DNA of 64,000 nt, from contig QCFY01000006.1 of NCBI GenBank assembly GCA_003280085.1, forward strand, positions 1 through 64,000, in the 5' to 3' direction. The position numbers and the translations under genes are program-made. Position 1 is the first letter of the stretch. Each line of letters starts with the position of its first letter. This document shows, one piece after another, positions 9,889 to 19,232 of this stretch. The notes below the pieces were generated by a model. That model did no database searches. It saw nothing but the letters and a program-made list of their open reading frames with translations, and was not told where the DNA came from. The stretch comes from Prochlorococcus sp. AG-363-O06 (GTDB lineage: Bacteria > Cyanobacteriota > Cyanobacteriia > PCC-6307 > Cyanobiaceae).

Positions 9889-11529
9889 TTATTCCTCTAA
9901 ATAGTCCAAACTCTTCCGTGCTTTAGAAACTTCATTTAAAAAACATTCTTTAAGCAATGGTTTCGTTTCATGCCCCCTGCCAAGTAATAGCATTTTGCTA
10001 TTGCAATATATTATTCCATACTCTCCAGAAGAATATAGTTCTTCCAATCTTTCTAGACTATTAATTGCCCAGCGAGAATGATGGCCAAATGCAGGCGAAT
10101 AATCAATATTAAAGCCTGGCTGACTAATTATGAAATCTACAGAGTTTATTTTACCTTCAAGATCTTGATAAGTATAGTTCTCAGGGAATCTTAATAATAT
10201 TCTGCGCATAGCTAGTTGTGGAATTAGATGAGTTTCTGCTGCCACAGAAGCATTCGATGGTATTGCATTAATTACCCGCCTAGCATCGAAACCTCTTTTA
10301 ATTTGTTTTTGAATGGGTATATGGACCCAAGGGCTAATACTATCTGGAATAATAAAAGATAGAGACCTGTGAGGATTGCCAATTAATGCAAAAGCAAAGG
10401 CAAATATCAAACAAATCTTCCAAAATCTCGAAAAAAGACTATACTTTAAAATATTAGGTCTATGGCGTAACCAAAAGATCGTACCTGCAAATATTCCTGG
10501 CACTAAATAAAGAACAAATCTTAAACTGACCTCTAAAGCATTACCGCCCTGAGAACTAAGAGCTACAAAAAGCGGTACCAAAACAAGTAACCATGAATCG
10601 ACTGAAAGCCATGGCATGAATGCAAGTGGCAGTGCCAAAGTTAGAAGAAAGCGAAATGTGCTTCCAAAAGGAGTAAATATCTCCTTAATTACTAAATTAG
10701 GGTTTGAAAGCATTGCATACAATACATCTAATGTTCCTCCTTTCTGACCATCCAAATATTGACTAAATCGTTCTTGCATAAAACGATCTGTCAGCTCCGA
10801 ACCAAATATTGGCATCAAAGTATTAGTAATTATAAGAACTGCTATTACCGAATATAAACATAATCCACACCCTAAGGATCTCCAACCTGGGCGTCGAATC
10901 ATCATCCAAAGTCCAATAGAGAAAGAAAGCAGCCCAACATCTTCCCTTACTAAAGGAATTAATAAAGCATTGATCAAATATAAGGGCTTATTATTTCTAC
11001 TTATTCCAAGCAATAGTCCGAAAGTAAGTAACGGGATTGCACAAAGATCATGAAAGTTTTCTAAAGCTGGTCCTATAACGGTTGCAGTTGTAAAGAAGCT
11101 ACATGTGATCCATGCAGCAAGGCTAGGAGGCAAGTATTCCTTTCCCAGAAGAAATAAGGTCCAACCAGCGAATGTTATTAACCCTACTTGTATTAAAGGT
11201 AATGACCAAACCCCTAGCAATTGTACTAAAGGAGTCCAGATTATAAGTAATGGCGTGAAATGCTGAGCAAGGTGCCTATAACCAATTGTGGGAACATCAT
11301 TTTCAAATAAAACTTTTGCTGACAATTCAGAGGCCAGTGTGCTTTCGAAAAGCCTTCCTTTAGAAATATTCCATATCTCCTGCAGAAATAAGCCCTGATC
11401 ATATGTTGCATTGAGAGTGAATATCCTAAAAATTTGCAAACAGAAAACCACTAAAAAGAATCCAATCAACCATCGCTTAACAAAGCAACTTGCTTGTAAA
11501 TTATGTTTTGGTAGCAAGTGAAATACCAT
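9889..11529 (-). CDS. DUF2079 polytopic membrane protein (paralogue 3)
   Basis: A 546-residue protein of the same build as the gene ending at 6683. It has a signal-anchor-like first helix, a loop with TYDQGLFLQ (Asp44), then FEST (61-64) and LAQHFTP (His90), about ten helices and a soluble C-terminal region. The two proteins keep the same order of motifs, REDVG/REDTG loops and near-identical length, so a duplication within this locus is likely. The stop is 127 nt from the middle paralogue and the start is 21 nt from the downstream end of the GT39 gene, consistent with an operon. No function is proven. Confidence 0.84.
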   Translation of the reverse strand: MVFHLLPKHNLQASCFVKRWLIGFFLVVFCLQIFRIFTLNATYDQGLFLQEIWNISKGRLFESTLASELSAKVLFENDVPTIGYRHLAQHFTPLLIIWTPLVQLLGVWSLPLIQVGLITFAGWTLFLLGKEYLPPSLAAWITCSFFTTATVIGPALENFHDLCAIPLLTFGLLLGISRNNKPLYLINALLIPLVREDVGLLSFSIGLWMMIRRPGWRSLGCGLCLYSVIAVLIITNTLMPIFGSELTDRFMQERFSQYLDGQKGGTLDVLYAMLSNPNLVIKEIFTPFGSTFRFLLTLALPLAFMPWLSVDSWLLVLVPLFVALSSQGGNALEVSLRFVLYLVPGIFAGTIFWLRHRPNILKYSLFSRFWKICLIFAFAFALIGNPHRSLSFIIPDSISPWVHIPIQKQIKRGFDARRVINAIPSNASVAAETHLIPQLAMRRILLRFPENYTYQDLEGKINSVDFIISQPGFNIDYSPAFGHHSRWAINSLERLEELYSSGEYGIIYCNSKMLLLGRGHETKPLLKECFLNEVSKARKSLDYLEE

Positions 11530-11550
11530 CCCAAATCTCTTTTAAAAAAC

Positions 11551-13224
11551 TTATAAAGGATTGTCTGGGCAAAACATCAAGTTCCAATCATTTGCCTTAT
11601 CAAAGGCAATACATTCTTTTTTATTGATAATGCTTGAATCACGAATCGATCTTTTAGTTAAAATCCATTGGGCCGAAGGTACTACTTTAAGGGTGCGTAT
11701 TCGCATTCTTGAATACCAATTCAAGCTTGGTCTTTCAAAATCACTATCTAGCGCAACTTCGGAATTAAGCTTAGAACTTGCTAGCAAGTTTCCTATAGGC
11801 TGAACATCCCAATGCTCATTAAGTTCCCATAGCCAAAAAGGTGAGCCCATTAATAGAAATAAAGCTAATACACTCCCAACAATCAAGCTAATAGAACCCA
11901 ATAAGCGCTTCTGCGGCAATTTACTGAGCAGTAGAAAACCTCCCAACCCCCAACCTATCCCTAAAGTTATTGCGATAAAACTATATTGGCGAAGTGATAA
12001 CGGAATGCCTACGAGTCCGAATAATGCAAATCCACTCAGGATTATTCCCTGAGCAAGCCAAAAAAAAGGTACAGCTTTCAAAATCTTTGCTCCGGGAGGT
12101 CGTTTAGGTGATTCCCGGCGAATCAACCATGCAAACAAAGGGCCGCATAACAAAGAAATTGGTAGCCATAACGGGTGGTTATACCAAGGCAATTGAGTCT
12201 GAAGAGGCAAAATTGCTAAAAGCAAAATCAATTGAGTCCCTAATACCCATTTGTTCCAACGCTCACTTCTATCTTTCCAGGCCCAAAGAATACCTAATGG
12301 CCAAAGCACAAGCCAAGGCCAACCCCCTTCCAATATCTCTATAAAGGGAACCTTCCAACCAAGATCACTGCCTGAACCAGGATAAAAAAGAACTCGGCCT
12401 GCACCATCACCCCACCAAAGCCAAAGAGCACCTACACCTCTATTTAAAAAGTTAAATAAATGCCAAAAAATACCTGGTAAAGAACCAATGATGATCCAAA
12501 TCAATATCTTTGATCGGATAAAAAGTTTTAATTCCCCAGACCAAGCAATTGGGAAAAATGCTGCCAATAAGCCTGGCACTAGCAAAGGGGCTTTCATCAA
12601 AAGCATGCTGCTACAAGCAAAGCCCACTCCCAAGGCTTTCATGCGCAGCATTGCAGTACTACTAATAACTAATAAAAGCATCAACCACAAAAAAGCCATT
12701 GCTGATAATTGGGCCCCATCGAGCATTGCCAAGCGCCCATGACGTGCCACAGGCAATAAAGTCAACAAAATTGCCGATGTTGCAAGGCAAGAACTCCTGT
12801 CTCCTGGGCGCAATTGCCACTGAATCAAACCTCCCAAAGGAACAACGAGGCTTGATAAGAAGGCAGGTGCAAGCCTTATATAAAATTCAGAAGGGAGCTC
12901 ATTAGCAGATAAATGCTTCGAACCGCTTAGATCTATCACTAACGCAATCAGCCAATGAAGTCCTGGGGGTTTATTCAAATAAGGCTCACCCCATAACGTT
13001 GGCAAAAGTCTGTCAAGCCAATTTGAATGGCTTAATTCATATGCAACCCTTGCAACGGTACCTTCATCAAAATCTCTAAGTGGGAGATTATCCAAATCAA
13101 ACAAGGCAAGGCTAAGAGCTAATAACCAAATAAAAATGAGGGCCAGCAATGGAATCCTCTTCTCCAATAATGAAGACTCGAAAAGCCCCAAAAGCCTGAT
13201 CCATGAATTAGATATTCGAAACAT
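11551..13224 (-). CDS. GT39/ArnT-like membrane glycosyltransferase
   Basis: A 557-residue polytopic protein. The first luminal loop has LRDFDEGTVARVA (Asp51, Asp53, Glu54) and then LNKPPGLHW (84-90). An acidic loop followed by KPP is the hallmark of the PMT/ArnT family (GT39/GT83), which moves a sugar from a polyprenyl-phosphate donor to protein or lipid A on the outer face of the membrane. About eleven to twelve hydrophobic helices are visible. It heads the minus-strand block with the three DUF2079 genes, suggesting a shared role in envelope glycosylation (inference). The acceptor is unknown. Confidence 0.85.
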   Translation of the reverse strand: MFRISNSWIRLLGLFESSLLEKRIPLLALIFIWLLALSLALFDLDNLPLRDFDEGTVARVAYELSHSNWLDRLLPTLWGEPYLNKPPGLHWLIALVIDLSGSKHLSANELPSEFYIRLAPAFLSSLVVPLGGLIQWQLRPGDRSSCLATSAILLTLLPVARHGRLAMLDGAQLSAMAFLWLMLLLVISSTAMLRMKALGVGFACSSMLLMKAPLLVPGLLAAFFPIAWSGELKLFIRSKILIWIIIGSLPGIFWHLFNFLNRGVGALWLWWGDGAGRVLFYPGSGSDLGWKVPFIEILEGGWPWLVLWPLGILWAWKDRSERWNKWVLGTQLILLLAILPLQTQLPWYNHPLWLPISLLCGPLFAWLIRRESPKRPPGAKILKAVPFFWLAQGIILSGFALFGLVGIPLSLRQYSFIAITLGIGWGLGGFLLLSKLPQKRLLGSISLIVGSVLALFLLMGSPFWLWELNEHWDVQPIGNLLASSKLNSEVALDSDFERPSLNWYSRMRIRTLKVVPSAQWILTKRSIRDSSIINKKECIAFDKANDWNLMFCPDNPL

Positions 13225-13482
13225 TGAAGCTAAAAAACCGTTGGCTAAATCTCATATGAAATACTTCTAATCCCACAATAAATTGAGATCCATATAAAAT
13301 TAAAAAATCAATATCAAAAAATTTTCCAATTACACAAAATTATTTTTGCAATCCAAATACATCAGAGGCAAAGCACAAAAGGTTGGTGTCATTGATAAAT
13401 CTGTCACATCAGGCTGTGCCTAATCAAACAATTAGTTAGAGGATTGGAATGGTGCATTGCGCCTTTCCGTGTGAGGAACTCA

Positions 13483-14877
13483 ATGAAACTTTTCCAGCAA
13501 TTGCTGGTAGCTCCTGCTGCCTTGGGCCTTTTGGCTCCTATGGCTGCAACTGCTGCTGAGCTCAACATCAATGGTGTCTCTGACTACTCCGCTTCTAGCG
13601 AAGAAGTAAAGAGCGCTTCTCAATTCTCTGACGTTAATCCAACTGACTGGGCTTTCCAGGCGTTGACCAACTTGGCCGAGCGTCATGGCTGCACAGCTGC
13701 TACTCCTAATGGCAGCATGACTCGCTATGAAGCCGCTGCCCTTCTCAATAATTGCCTTGGCAACATTGCCGAAGTTAACGAAGAAGAGCGTCGTCTTATC
13801 AACGAATTTGGTCCTGAGCTTGCGGTTATCAAAGGCCGTATCGATGGACTTGAAGCCAATATCGATGGCTTGGAAGCTGGACTTTTCTCAGCTACTACAA
13901 AACTTTCTGGCACCACAAGCTTTGTAATTGGTGGTGTTGATGAAGTCGCCAACAGTGAAGCCGTAACCTTCACTTACGACACCAAGCTCGACCTAGACAG
14001 CAGCTTCACTGGTGAGGATCTTCTGAAAACCAGAATTCGCTCTGGCAACTTTGGTTCCGGTCCTCTATCTGCTTCTGGCGCTGCAGCACTAGAAGTAGCT
14101 TCTAGCACCGGCGATGCTCTACAGATCGACCGTGCTTACTACCAGTTCCCTGTTGGTGAATCACTAACAGCAACTGTTGGTGCCAAGGTTCGTCAAGACG
14201 ACATGCTTGGTGTATGGCCTAGCTCCTATCCAAGCGATTCTGTTTTGGATGTGTTGACCTATGCAGGTGCTAACGCCGCCTATAGCCTCGCCGAAGGTGC
14301 TGGTGCCGGTATCACCTATGCAAACGACAACCTAAGCGCCAGCCTCTTGGTCGTATCAGACGAAGCTACTGATGCTTCTCAAGGCGTCCTAACAGACGAA
14401 GGTTCTGACGACATCACTGCTCAGTTGGCTTGGGTCGGCGACAACTTCACAGTTGCTGCTGCTTGGACCACTTCCGATGGTGGTAATACCACAGGCAATG
14501 CAGACGCTGCAGATTTTGATGCCTGGGGAATTAGTGCTCAGTACGACCTAGATAACGGCATCTCTCTAAATGCCGGCATGGGTTGGAAAACTCCTGAAAA
14601 GGAAAGCGACGCCAGCAACATTGAAGACGAAAACACTTGGTCCGTTGGACTTGTGTGGAGCGACTTCGGTGCAGAAGGTAATGCTCTTGGCTTCGGGATC
14701 GGCACTGCAGAAGGTCACAGAGATGACTCTGGCTATGACGACCCACTAGCTTATGAGATCTACTACTCAATGAGCGTTAGCGATAACGTCACTGTTACAC
14801 CTTCCTTCTTCACAATCGAGAAAGATGGTACTGATGACGTTACCGGTGGCCTAGTTAAAACAACCTTCCGCTTCTAA
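13483..14877 (+). CDS. Outer-membrane porin with SLH domain (SomA/OprB-like)
   Basis: 464 residues from the ATG at 13483, preceded by GAGG 7 nt upstream. A signal peptide with cleavage probably after Ala25 leads into an S-layer-homology domain (FSDVNPTDWAFQALTNLAE, then MTRYEAAALLNNCL), a short coiled coil (about 95-130) and a beta-rich barrel ending in Phe (TTFRF). This is the architecture of cyanobacterial porins, in which the SLH domain binds cell-wall polysaccharide. Codon use is richer in G/C-ending codons than in neighbours, which suggests very high expression. An in-frame ATG at 13444 would add 13 residues before the signal peptide and is less likely. A strong terminator follows. Confidence 0.92.
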   Translation: MKLFQQLLVAPAALGLLAPMAATAAELNINGVSDYSASSEEVKSASQFSDVNPTDWAFQALTNLAERHGCTAATPNGSMTRYEAAALLNNCLGNIAEVNEEERRLINEFGPELAVIKGRIDGLEANIDGLEAGLFSATTKLSGTTSFVIGGVDEVANSEAVTFTYDTKLDLDSSFTGEDLLKTRIRSGNFGSGPLSASGAAALEVASSTGDALQIDRAYYQFPVGESLTATVGAKVRQDDMLGVWPSSYPSDSVLDVLTYAGANAAYSLAEGAGAGITYANDNLSASLLVVSDEATDASQGVLTDEGSDDITAQLAWVGDNFTVAAAWTTSDGGNTTGNADAADFDAWGISAQYDLDNGISLNAGMGWKTPEKESDASNIEDENTWSVGLVWSDFGAEGNALGFGIGTAEGHRDDSGYDDPLAYEIYYSMSVSDNVTVTPSFFTIEKDGTDDVTGGLVKTTFRF

Positions 14878-14917
14878 GCGAAGGCTTCTTTTAACTAACA
14901 TCTAAATTTCAATACAG

Positions 14918-14951
14918 AGCTCCCGCTGCTGAAAAGCAGTGGGAGCTTTTC
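14918..14951 (+). terminator. Rho-independent terminator of the porin gene
   Basis: A 13-bp stem, agctcccgctgct (14918-14930) with agcagtgggagct (14935-14947), closes a GAAA tetraloop with a single G-T wobble and is followed by TTTTC. It sits 40 nt after the porin stop and before cysK, so it should isolate the two genes. Confidence 0.92.
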
Positions 14952-15006
14952 TATTTGTTATCGCTATTTTTAATTCAAGGATGTCGTTATTCCTTCGTAA
15001 TAACTA

Positions 15007-15975
15007 ATGCCAATTGCCTCTGACATAACTGCCTTGGTTGGTCACACTCCATTAGTGCGCCTCAACCGAATTCCTGTCACCATGGGCTGCCAAGCAGAAT
15101 TAATTGCCAAATTAGAAAGCTTTAATCCAACAGCCTCAGTTAAAGACAGAATTGCTGGGGCAATGATTCAAGCAGCAGAAACAGATGGCACTATTTGCCC
15201 AGAGCAAACTGTGCTTATTGAACCAACAAGCGGCAATACAGGAATTGCACTAGCCATGGTCGCTGCTGCAAAAGGATATCGGCTAATTTTGACAATGCCA
15301 GATACCATGAGCAAAGAGAGGCGTGCAATGCTCAGAGCCTATGGTGCTGAGCTACAGCTAACTCCAGGTCAGCTAGGCATACAAGGTGCCATTGACTTAG
15401 CAAAAGATCTGGTTCGGAACACTCCGCATGCATACCTATTACAGCAATTTGACAATCCCTCAAACCCTCTTATTCATGAGCAAACAACTGGTGACGAAAT
15501 CTGGCAAGACTGTGATGGTCATATTGATGGTCTTGTTGCCGGCGTAGGTACCGGTGGGACTATTACTGGCTGCACTCGTCTACTTAAACAAAGAAATCCA
15601 AAAATGATCGTCATTGCAGTCGAGCCTGAATCTAGTCAAGCTCTAGGAGGTGGCGCAGTAAAACCACATCGAATTGAAGGGATAGGAGCTGGATTTATTC
15701 CAAAAGTACTAGAACAAGATTTGATTGACGAAGTTTTAGCAATTAGTGACGATGAAGCGATGGAGATGGGGAGACGACTTGCAAAAGAGGAAGGCCTACT
15801 AAGTGGTATTAGTAGTGGTGCTGCTGTAGCAGCAGCAATAAAAGTTGGGCAAAGATCCGATATGAAGAATAAACGTTTAGTGGTAGTTCTTCCTAGCTTT
15901 GGGGAGCGCTATCTCTCAACACCTATGTTTAGCTCCGTCGCAACTATGCCTGCTCAAATGAATGGTCATCTTTAG
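15007..15975 (+). CDS. cysK: Cysteine synthase A (O-acetylserine sulfhydrylase)
   Basis: A 322-residue PLP enzyme that makes cysteine from O-acetylserine and sulfide. The PLP lysine is Lys46 in SVKDR. The substrate loop PTSGNTG, the phosphate-binding GTGGTITG and the SGISSGAA motif near the C-terminus are all intact. The length is normal. It has its own upstream region after the porin terminator and is followed 21 nt later by a J-domain gene. Together with cysH at 58 kb, it covers part of assimilatory sulfate reduction. A cystathionine beta-synthase-like enzyme is less likely, as no extra domain is present. Confidence 0.95.
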   Translation: MPIASDITALVGHTPLVRLNRIPVTMGCQAELIAKLESFNPTASVKDRIAGAMIQAAETDGTICPEQTVLIEPTSGNTGIALAMVAAAKGYRLILTMPDTMSKERRAMLRAYGAELQLTPGQLGIQGAIDLAKDLVRNTPHAYLLQQFDNPSNPLIHEQTTGDEIWQDCDGHIDGLVAGVGTGGTITGCTRLLKQRNPKMIVIAVEPESSQALGGGAVKPHRIEGIGAGFIPKVLEQDLIDEVLAISDDEAMEMGRRLAKEEGLLSGISSGAAVAAAIKVGQRSDMKNKRLVVVLPSFGERYLSTPMFSSVATMPAQMNGHL

Positions 15976-15996
15976 AAATTAAGCATCAAGATCTCA

Positions 15997-16692
15997 ATGA
16001 CTTCAGACCTTTATAAAAAATTAGGGGTAGATCCAGCTGCTAGTGCTGAAGAAATCAAATCTGCATATCGCGAGCTGGTAAAAAAACATCACCCCGATGC
16101 AGGAGGAGACCAAGAAATAATTCTTTCCATCAATGCAGCTTGGGAAGTGCTTGGAGATCCAGATAAACGAAAAAACTATGACTCAGAAAAAAGACAAGAA
16201 AAATACCTATCAAATGAGGCCAAAAACAGAGGTGCGCGCAACGCCAGAGCTAGTGCTGCAGCGAGTGCTATCAACATCAAAACAGCTGCCGAGGAAACCA
16301 ATCTTTTAAATTGGATAGAGAAGGTTTACATCCCAATAGACCGTTTGATAGGGAAAATCATCAATCCATTCCCAGAACAATTGAGAAAATTATCAGCAGA
16401 CCCCTATGACGACCATCTCATGGAGGGATTCTGTGAATACCTAACAAACAGTAAAAAGCATTTAGAAAAAATTGACCTTTTATATCGCTCAAACCGAACA
16501 CCTGATGCGGTGAAAGACTTTGGACTAAGTCTTTATCACTGTCTTTCACAGGTTGAAGATGCTCTAAATGAATTCGAGCGCTACACAATGGGATATGTCG
16601 ACAATTATCTTCACGATGGACGCGAGATGTTAAAAGAGGCTAAGAAAAAGCGCATATCCCTTAAACAAGAGCATCGTCGATTCGGTATCTAA
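15997..16692 (+). CDS. J-domain (DnaJ-like) protein
   Basis: 231 residues. Residues 4-65 form a J-domain ([22 protein letters not shown]) with the HPD tripeptide in KKHHPDAGG, which stimulates the ATPase of Hsp70. The rest lacks the Gly/Phe-rich and zinc-finger regions of true DnaJ. It is helical and charged and may bind a specific client. It is therefore a type III J-protein. It follows cysK by 21 nt, and the next gene starts directly after its stop. Confidence 0.9.
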   Translation: MTSDLYKKLGVDPAASAEEIKSAYRELVKKHHPDAGGDQEIILSINAAWEVLGDPDKRKNYDSEKRQEKYLSNEAKNRGARNARASAAASAINIKTAAEETNLLNWIEKVYIPIDRLIGKIINPFPEQLRKLSADPYDDHLMEGFCEYLTNSKKHLEKIDLLYRSNRTPDAVKDFGLSLYHCLSQVEDALNEFERYTMGYVDNYLHDGREMLKEAKKKRISLKQEHRRFGI

Positions 16693-18786
16693 ATGAATCG
16701 TCAAATAAGATTTTGGTCTTTAATTTGTCTGTTTTGGATAATCTCCACAATTGTCGATCGATTGTGGTGGCAAAGTTATGCAGGCCTGCCTGCATGGGAT
16801 CAAGCAGAATATTTGAATAATGCACTTGAGCATGGACGAGCACTAGGACTTCTTGAAACAGGGCAATGGGAAGGGCTCAAACCTTTGTTAGATCTTTCTC
16901 CCAAAATCCCGCCACTTGCCTCACTAGTAAATGGCAGCATCATGGCCTTGGCAGGAGATAGCCCCAGCCAAGCTGCTTGGAGTTTAAGCATATGGAATGG
17001 CATTCTTCTATTTAGCGTAGCCGGATGGGGGCTCCAATTACGTGGACAAGGCCTTGCATTACTCAGTGTTGTCTTTGTAGCTGTTTCCCCTCAAATACTT
17101 CACCTCCGGTCGGATTATGTACTGGAAATGCCTCTTACTGCGACCACTACTTTGGCATTGTGGAGACTTAGTTGTTGGCTACATCCAAAACAAGGTGGTC
17201 AATGGATACAAGCAATAACAGCGGCAATTTGCTGTACATCAGCAATATTAGTCAAGCAAAGTGCCTTACTAATATTGCTGCCGGCATTATTAACTACAAC
17301 ATCAATAGTTTGGCAACGAGCTCGAACTACTTTCTATCAACTAATAGCAGCCTGCCTGAGCTCACTATTCATGATACTTCCATGGCTACGTCATAACTGG
17401 ATAACCATTCTTGGAGGGACAAATCGTGCTGTCTTTGAATCAGCAAGCTTAGAAGGCGACCCATCACTATGGACTGCAGAAAATTGGATTTGGTACCCAC
17501 GGCTTATTCCAGAACAAATTGGATTGATAATGCTAATGATTGGGATTAGTGGAGGTATCCTTTGGCTCATAACACTAAGGAAAAATCTCAACCTCATCAA
17601 AGACAAGTCGGAAGTAAGAGACGACCGGTTCGCCTGGCTTTGGCTAATTGTTAATTTGACCTTGAGTTGGCTTCTGACAACTGCAAGTCCAAACAAAGAT
17701 GAACGTTATATTAGTCCTCTTTTACCACCTCTGCTTCTATTACTTACTCGAGGGTGGTGGCAATGGGGGCTATGGGTGCAAACCAAGTTCCCAAAAAAAT
17801 CAAAGCCAGAACTTTTCTCGGCTCTATTAGTCAGTGTCTTCATAACACTTCCATCAGCCTGGAATGCTCAAATATCCCGATTAACAGGAAAGGTCAAGGG
17901 TCCTTTGGAAGAAATAATCCTCAATGCTGAAGGAGCTTCAAGAAATACTCAGCCAAAAACCATGATTGTTATACCAAGTACTCCAGATCTAAACCAACAC
18001 AATGTGAGCTACTTTGGGAGAAGAAACGGGGGGCAACTTATAGGTCGTCAATTAGGCAATAACGCCGAAGACATTAGATCTGTTCTTGCCAAAGCAGAAT
18101 TAGTTCTTTTAGCAGAAGGGAACCTAGGTTCTGTTCGTCCAACAGCAATGTTATTAGACCAAGCAGTCCGAACAAGCGGGTACTATCAAGCAATCAAATT
18201 CTTCCCTCGTAAAAATGGGGGTAGCTATTCATTATGGCAACGCCTAGCTGAAGCACCTCGACCTATTAAGTTCACTAAGCAATTTTCAAAACTTGCCAAT
18301 CAATTAGCAGAAGGACCCAAAGGACTGGAAAAAGTGTTCAATGAAATAGCAAGAGAGCATATGATTGACGGTCATTTCCAATATCAAGTAGAAGTTAGGG
18401 AAACAGCCATCCGCAAATTAGCCAACAACCCAAACGACATTGAATCAAGATGGATGCTTGCTTTATTATCTATCCTCACAAATAGACCAAGCGAAGCGTC
18501 TGAGCAATTTGGGGCCTTAGAGAAATTACTGCCAACCAATCCATGGCCAAGTGTCTACCTGAGTATCATTAGCCTTATAGAATGGAATCCATGGAAAGCC
18601 GCAGCAATAGCAGATCGTGCCCAAGCAATTCATAACTATCCAGTATTAGAAGGGTTAGGAGATTTAAGTGCTGTACTTAGCGGGGCATTTTGGCGACTGC
18701 CGGATGCCTCTAGGTCTCTACCAACTGCTTATGCAGAAATCAATCGTGAGCTTCAAAAATCCATAAAGATTGATCCTCAAGAATAA
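16693..18786 (+). CDS. GT39-type membrane glycosyltransferase with helical C-terminal tail
   Basis: A 697-residue protein whose first luminal loop has LPAWDQAEY (Asp36, Glu39), the acidic signature of PMT/ArnT-type GT-C transferases, followed by about ten hydrophobic helices to around residue 390. The remaining 300 residues are soluble. From about 560 onward they look like TPR-type helix pairs (RKLANNPNDIESRWMLALLS, AAAIADRAQAIHNYPVLEG). The start ATG follows the J-domain gene stop with no gap. The last 10 nt overlap the convergent ndhO. Donor and acceptor are unknown. It resembles the GT39 gene at 11.5 kb in type but not closely in sequence. Confidence 0.82.
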   Translation: MNRQIRFWSLICLFWIISTIVDRLWWQSYAGLPAWDQAEYLNNALEHGRALGLLETGQWEGLKPLLDLSPKIPPLASLVNGSIMALAGDSPSQAAWSLSIWNGILLFSVAGWGLQLRGQGLALLSVVFVAVSPQILHLRSDYVLEMPLTATTTLALWRLSCWLHPKQGGQWIQAITAAICCTSAILVKQSALLILLPALLTTTSIVWQRARTTFYQLIAACLSSLFMILPWLRHNWITILGGTNRAVFESASLEGDPSLWTAENWIWYPRLIPEQIGLIMLMIGISGGILWLITLRKNLNLIKDKSEVRDDRFAWLWLIVNLTLSWLLTTASPNKDERYISPLLPPLLLLLTRGWWQWGLWVQTKFPKKSKPELFSALLVSVFITLPSAWNAQISRLTGKVKGPLEEIILNAEGASRNTQPKTMIVIPSTPDLNQHNVSYFGRRNGGQLIGRQLGNNAEDIRSVLAKAELVLLAEGNLGSVRPTAMLLDQAVRTSGYYQAIKFFPRKNGGSYSLWQRLAEAPRPIKFTKQFSKLANQLAEGPKGLEKVFNEIAREHMIDGHFQYQVEVRETAIRKLANNPNDIESRWMLALLSILTNRPSEASEQFGALEKLLPTNPWPSVYLSIISLIEWNPWKAAAIADRAQAIHNYPVLEGLGDLSAVLSGAFWRLPDASRSLPTAYAEINRELQKSIKIDPQE

Positions 18787-19022
18787 TCTTCAAGTTGATC
18801 AATTCTCAACCAAACATCTGGTACAGGCATCCGCCATCGAATTTGTCCATATTCTCCTTTGACTGCTAACAATTCTCCTGGCCCTTCAAAAATATATCTA
18901 GGAGGTTCTGGATCACTAGCCTTAAATTCCTGACTATTCATATAAGCCATACGTTTAACTCTTACTAAAGCCCCTTTTCTCAAAGTTTTAGTCTTCTTTG
19001 GAGATTCTAAATCGTCAGGCAT
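18777..19022 (-). CDS. ndhO: NAD(P)H-quinone oxidoreductase subunit O
   Basis: An 81-residue cyanobacterial NDH-1 subunit. The core LRKGALVRVKR, YIFEGPGELL and IRWRMPVPDVWLRIDQLE match NdhO. NdhO is a small peripheral subunit of the NDH-1 complex of thylakoids, involved in cyclic electron flow around photosystem I and its regulation. It is transcribed alone, convergent with the GT39 gene (10 nt overlap) and divergent from the epimerase gene. Confidence 0.93.
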   Translation of the reverse strand: MPDDLESPKKTKTLRKGALVRVKRMAYMNSQEFKASDPEPPRYIFEGPGELLAVKGEYGQIRWRMPVPDVWLRIDQLEDYS

Positions 19023-19232
19023 CTCAAAACCTTAAGAAAGTCCAAGTTAAAGCATCAAGCAATCAATTATCAATTTAGTTGCGTTTCTACTCTTAATCAA
19101 AATTTTATAGGCTGGGAATTTTCCCAAAAGAAAGTCAAAGCAATCCAAAGTCAATTAATTCGGCAAAGTCTTAAAGAGATCTACAAGTCTACTTAAAACC
19201 TCCTAGCCTACGCAAAGCAATTATTACTACCG

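Noticed and set aside
9789-13411. TGTCACATCA found both at 9789-9798 and at 13402-13411
   Set aside because: A 10-mer shared by two intergenic regions in 64 kb can occur by chance, and it has opposite orientation to the two genes concerned. There is no further similarity.
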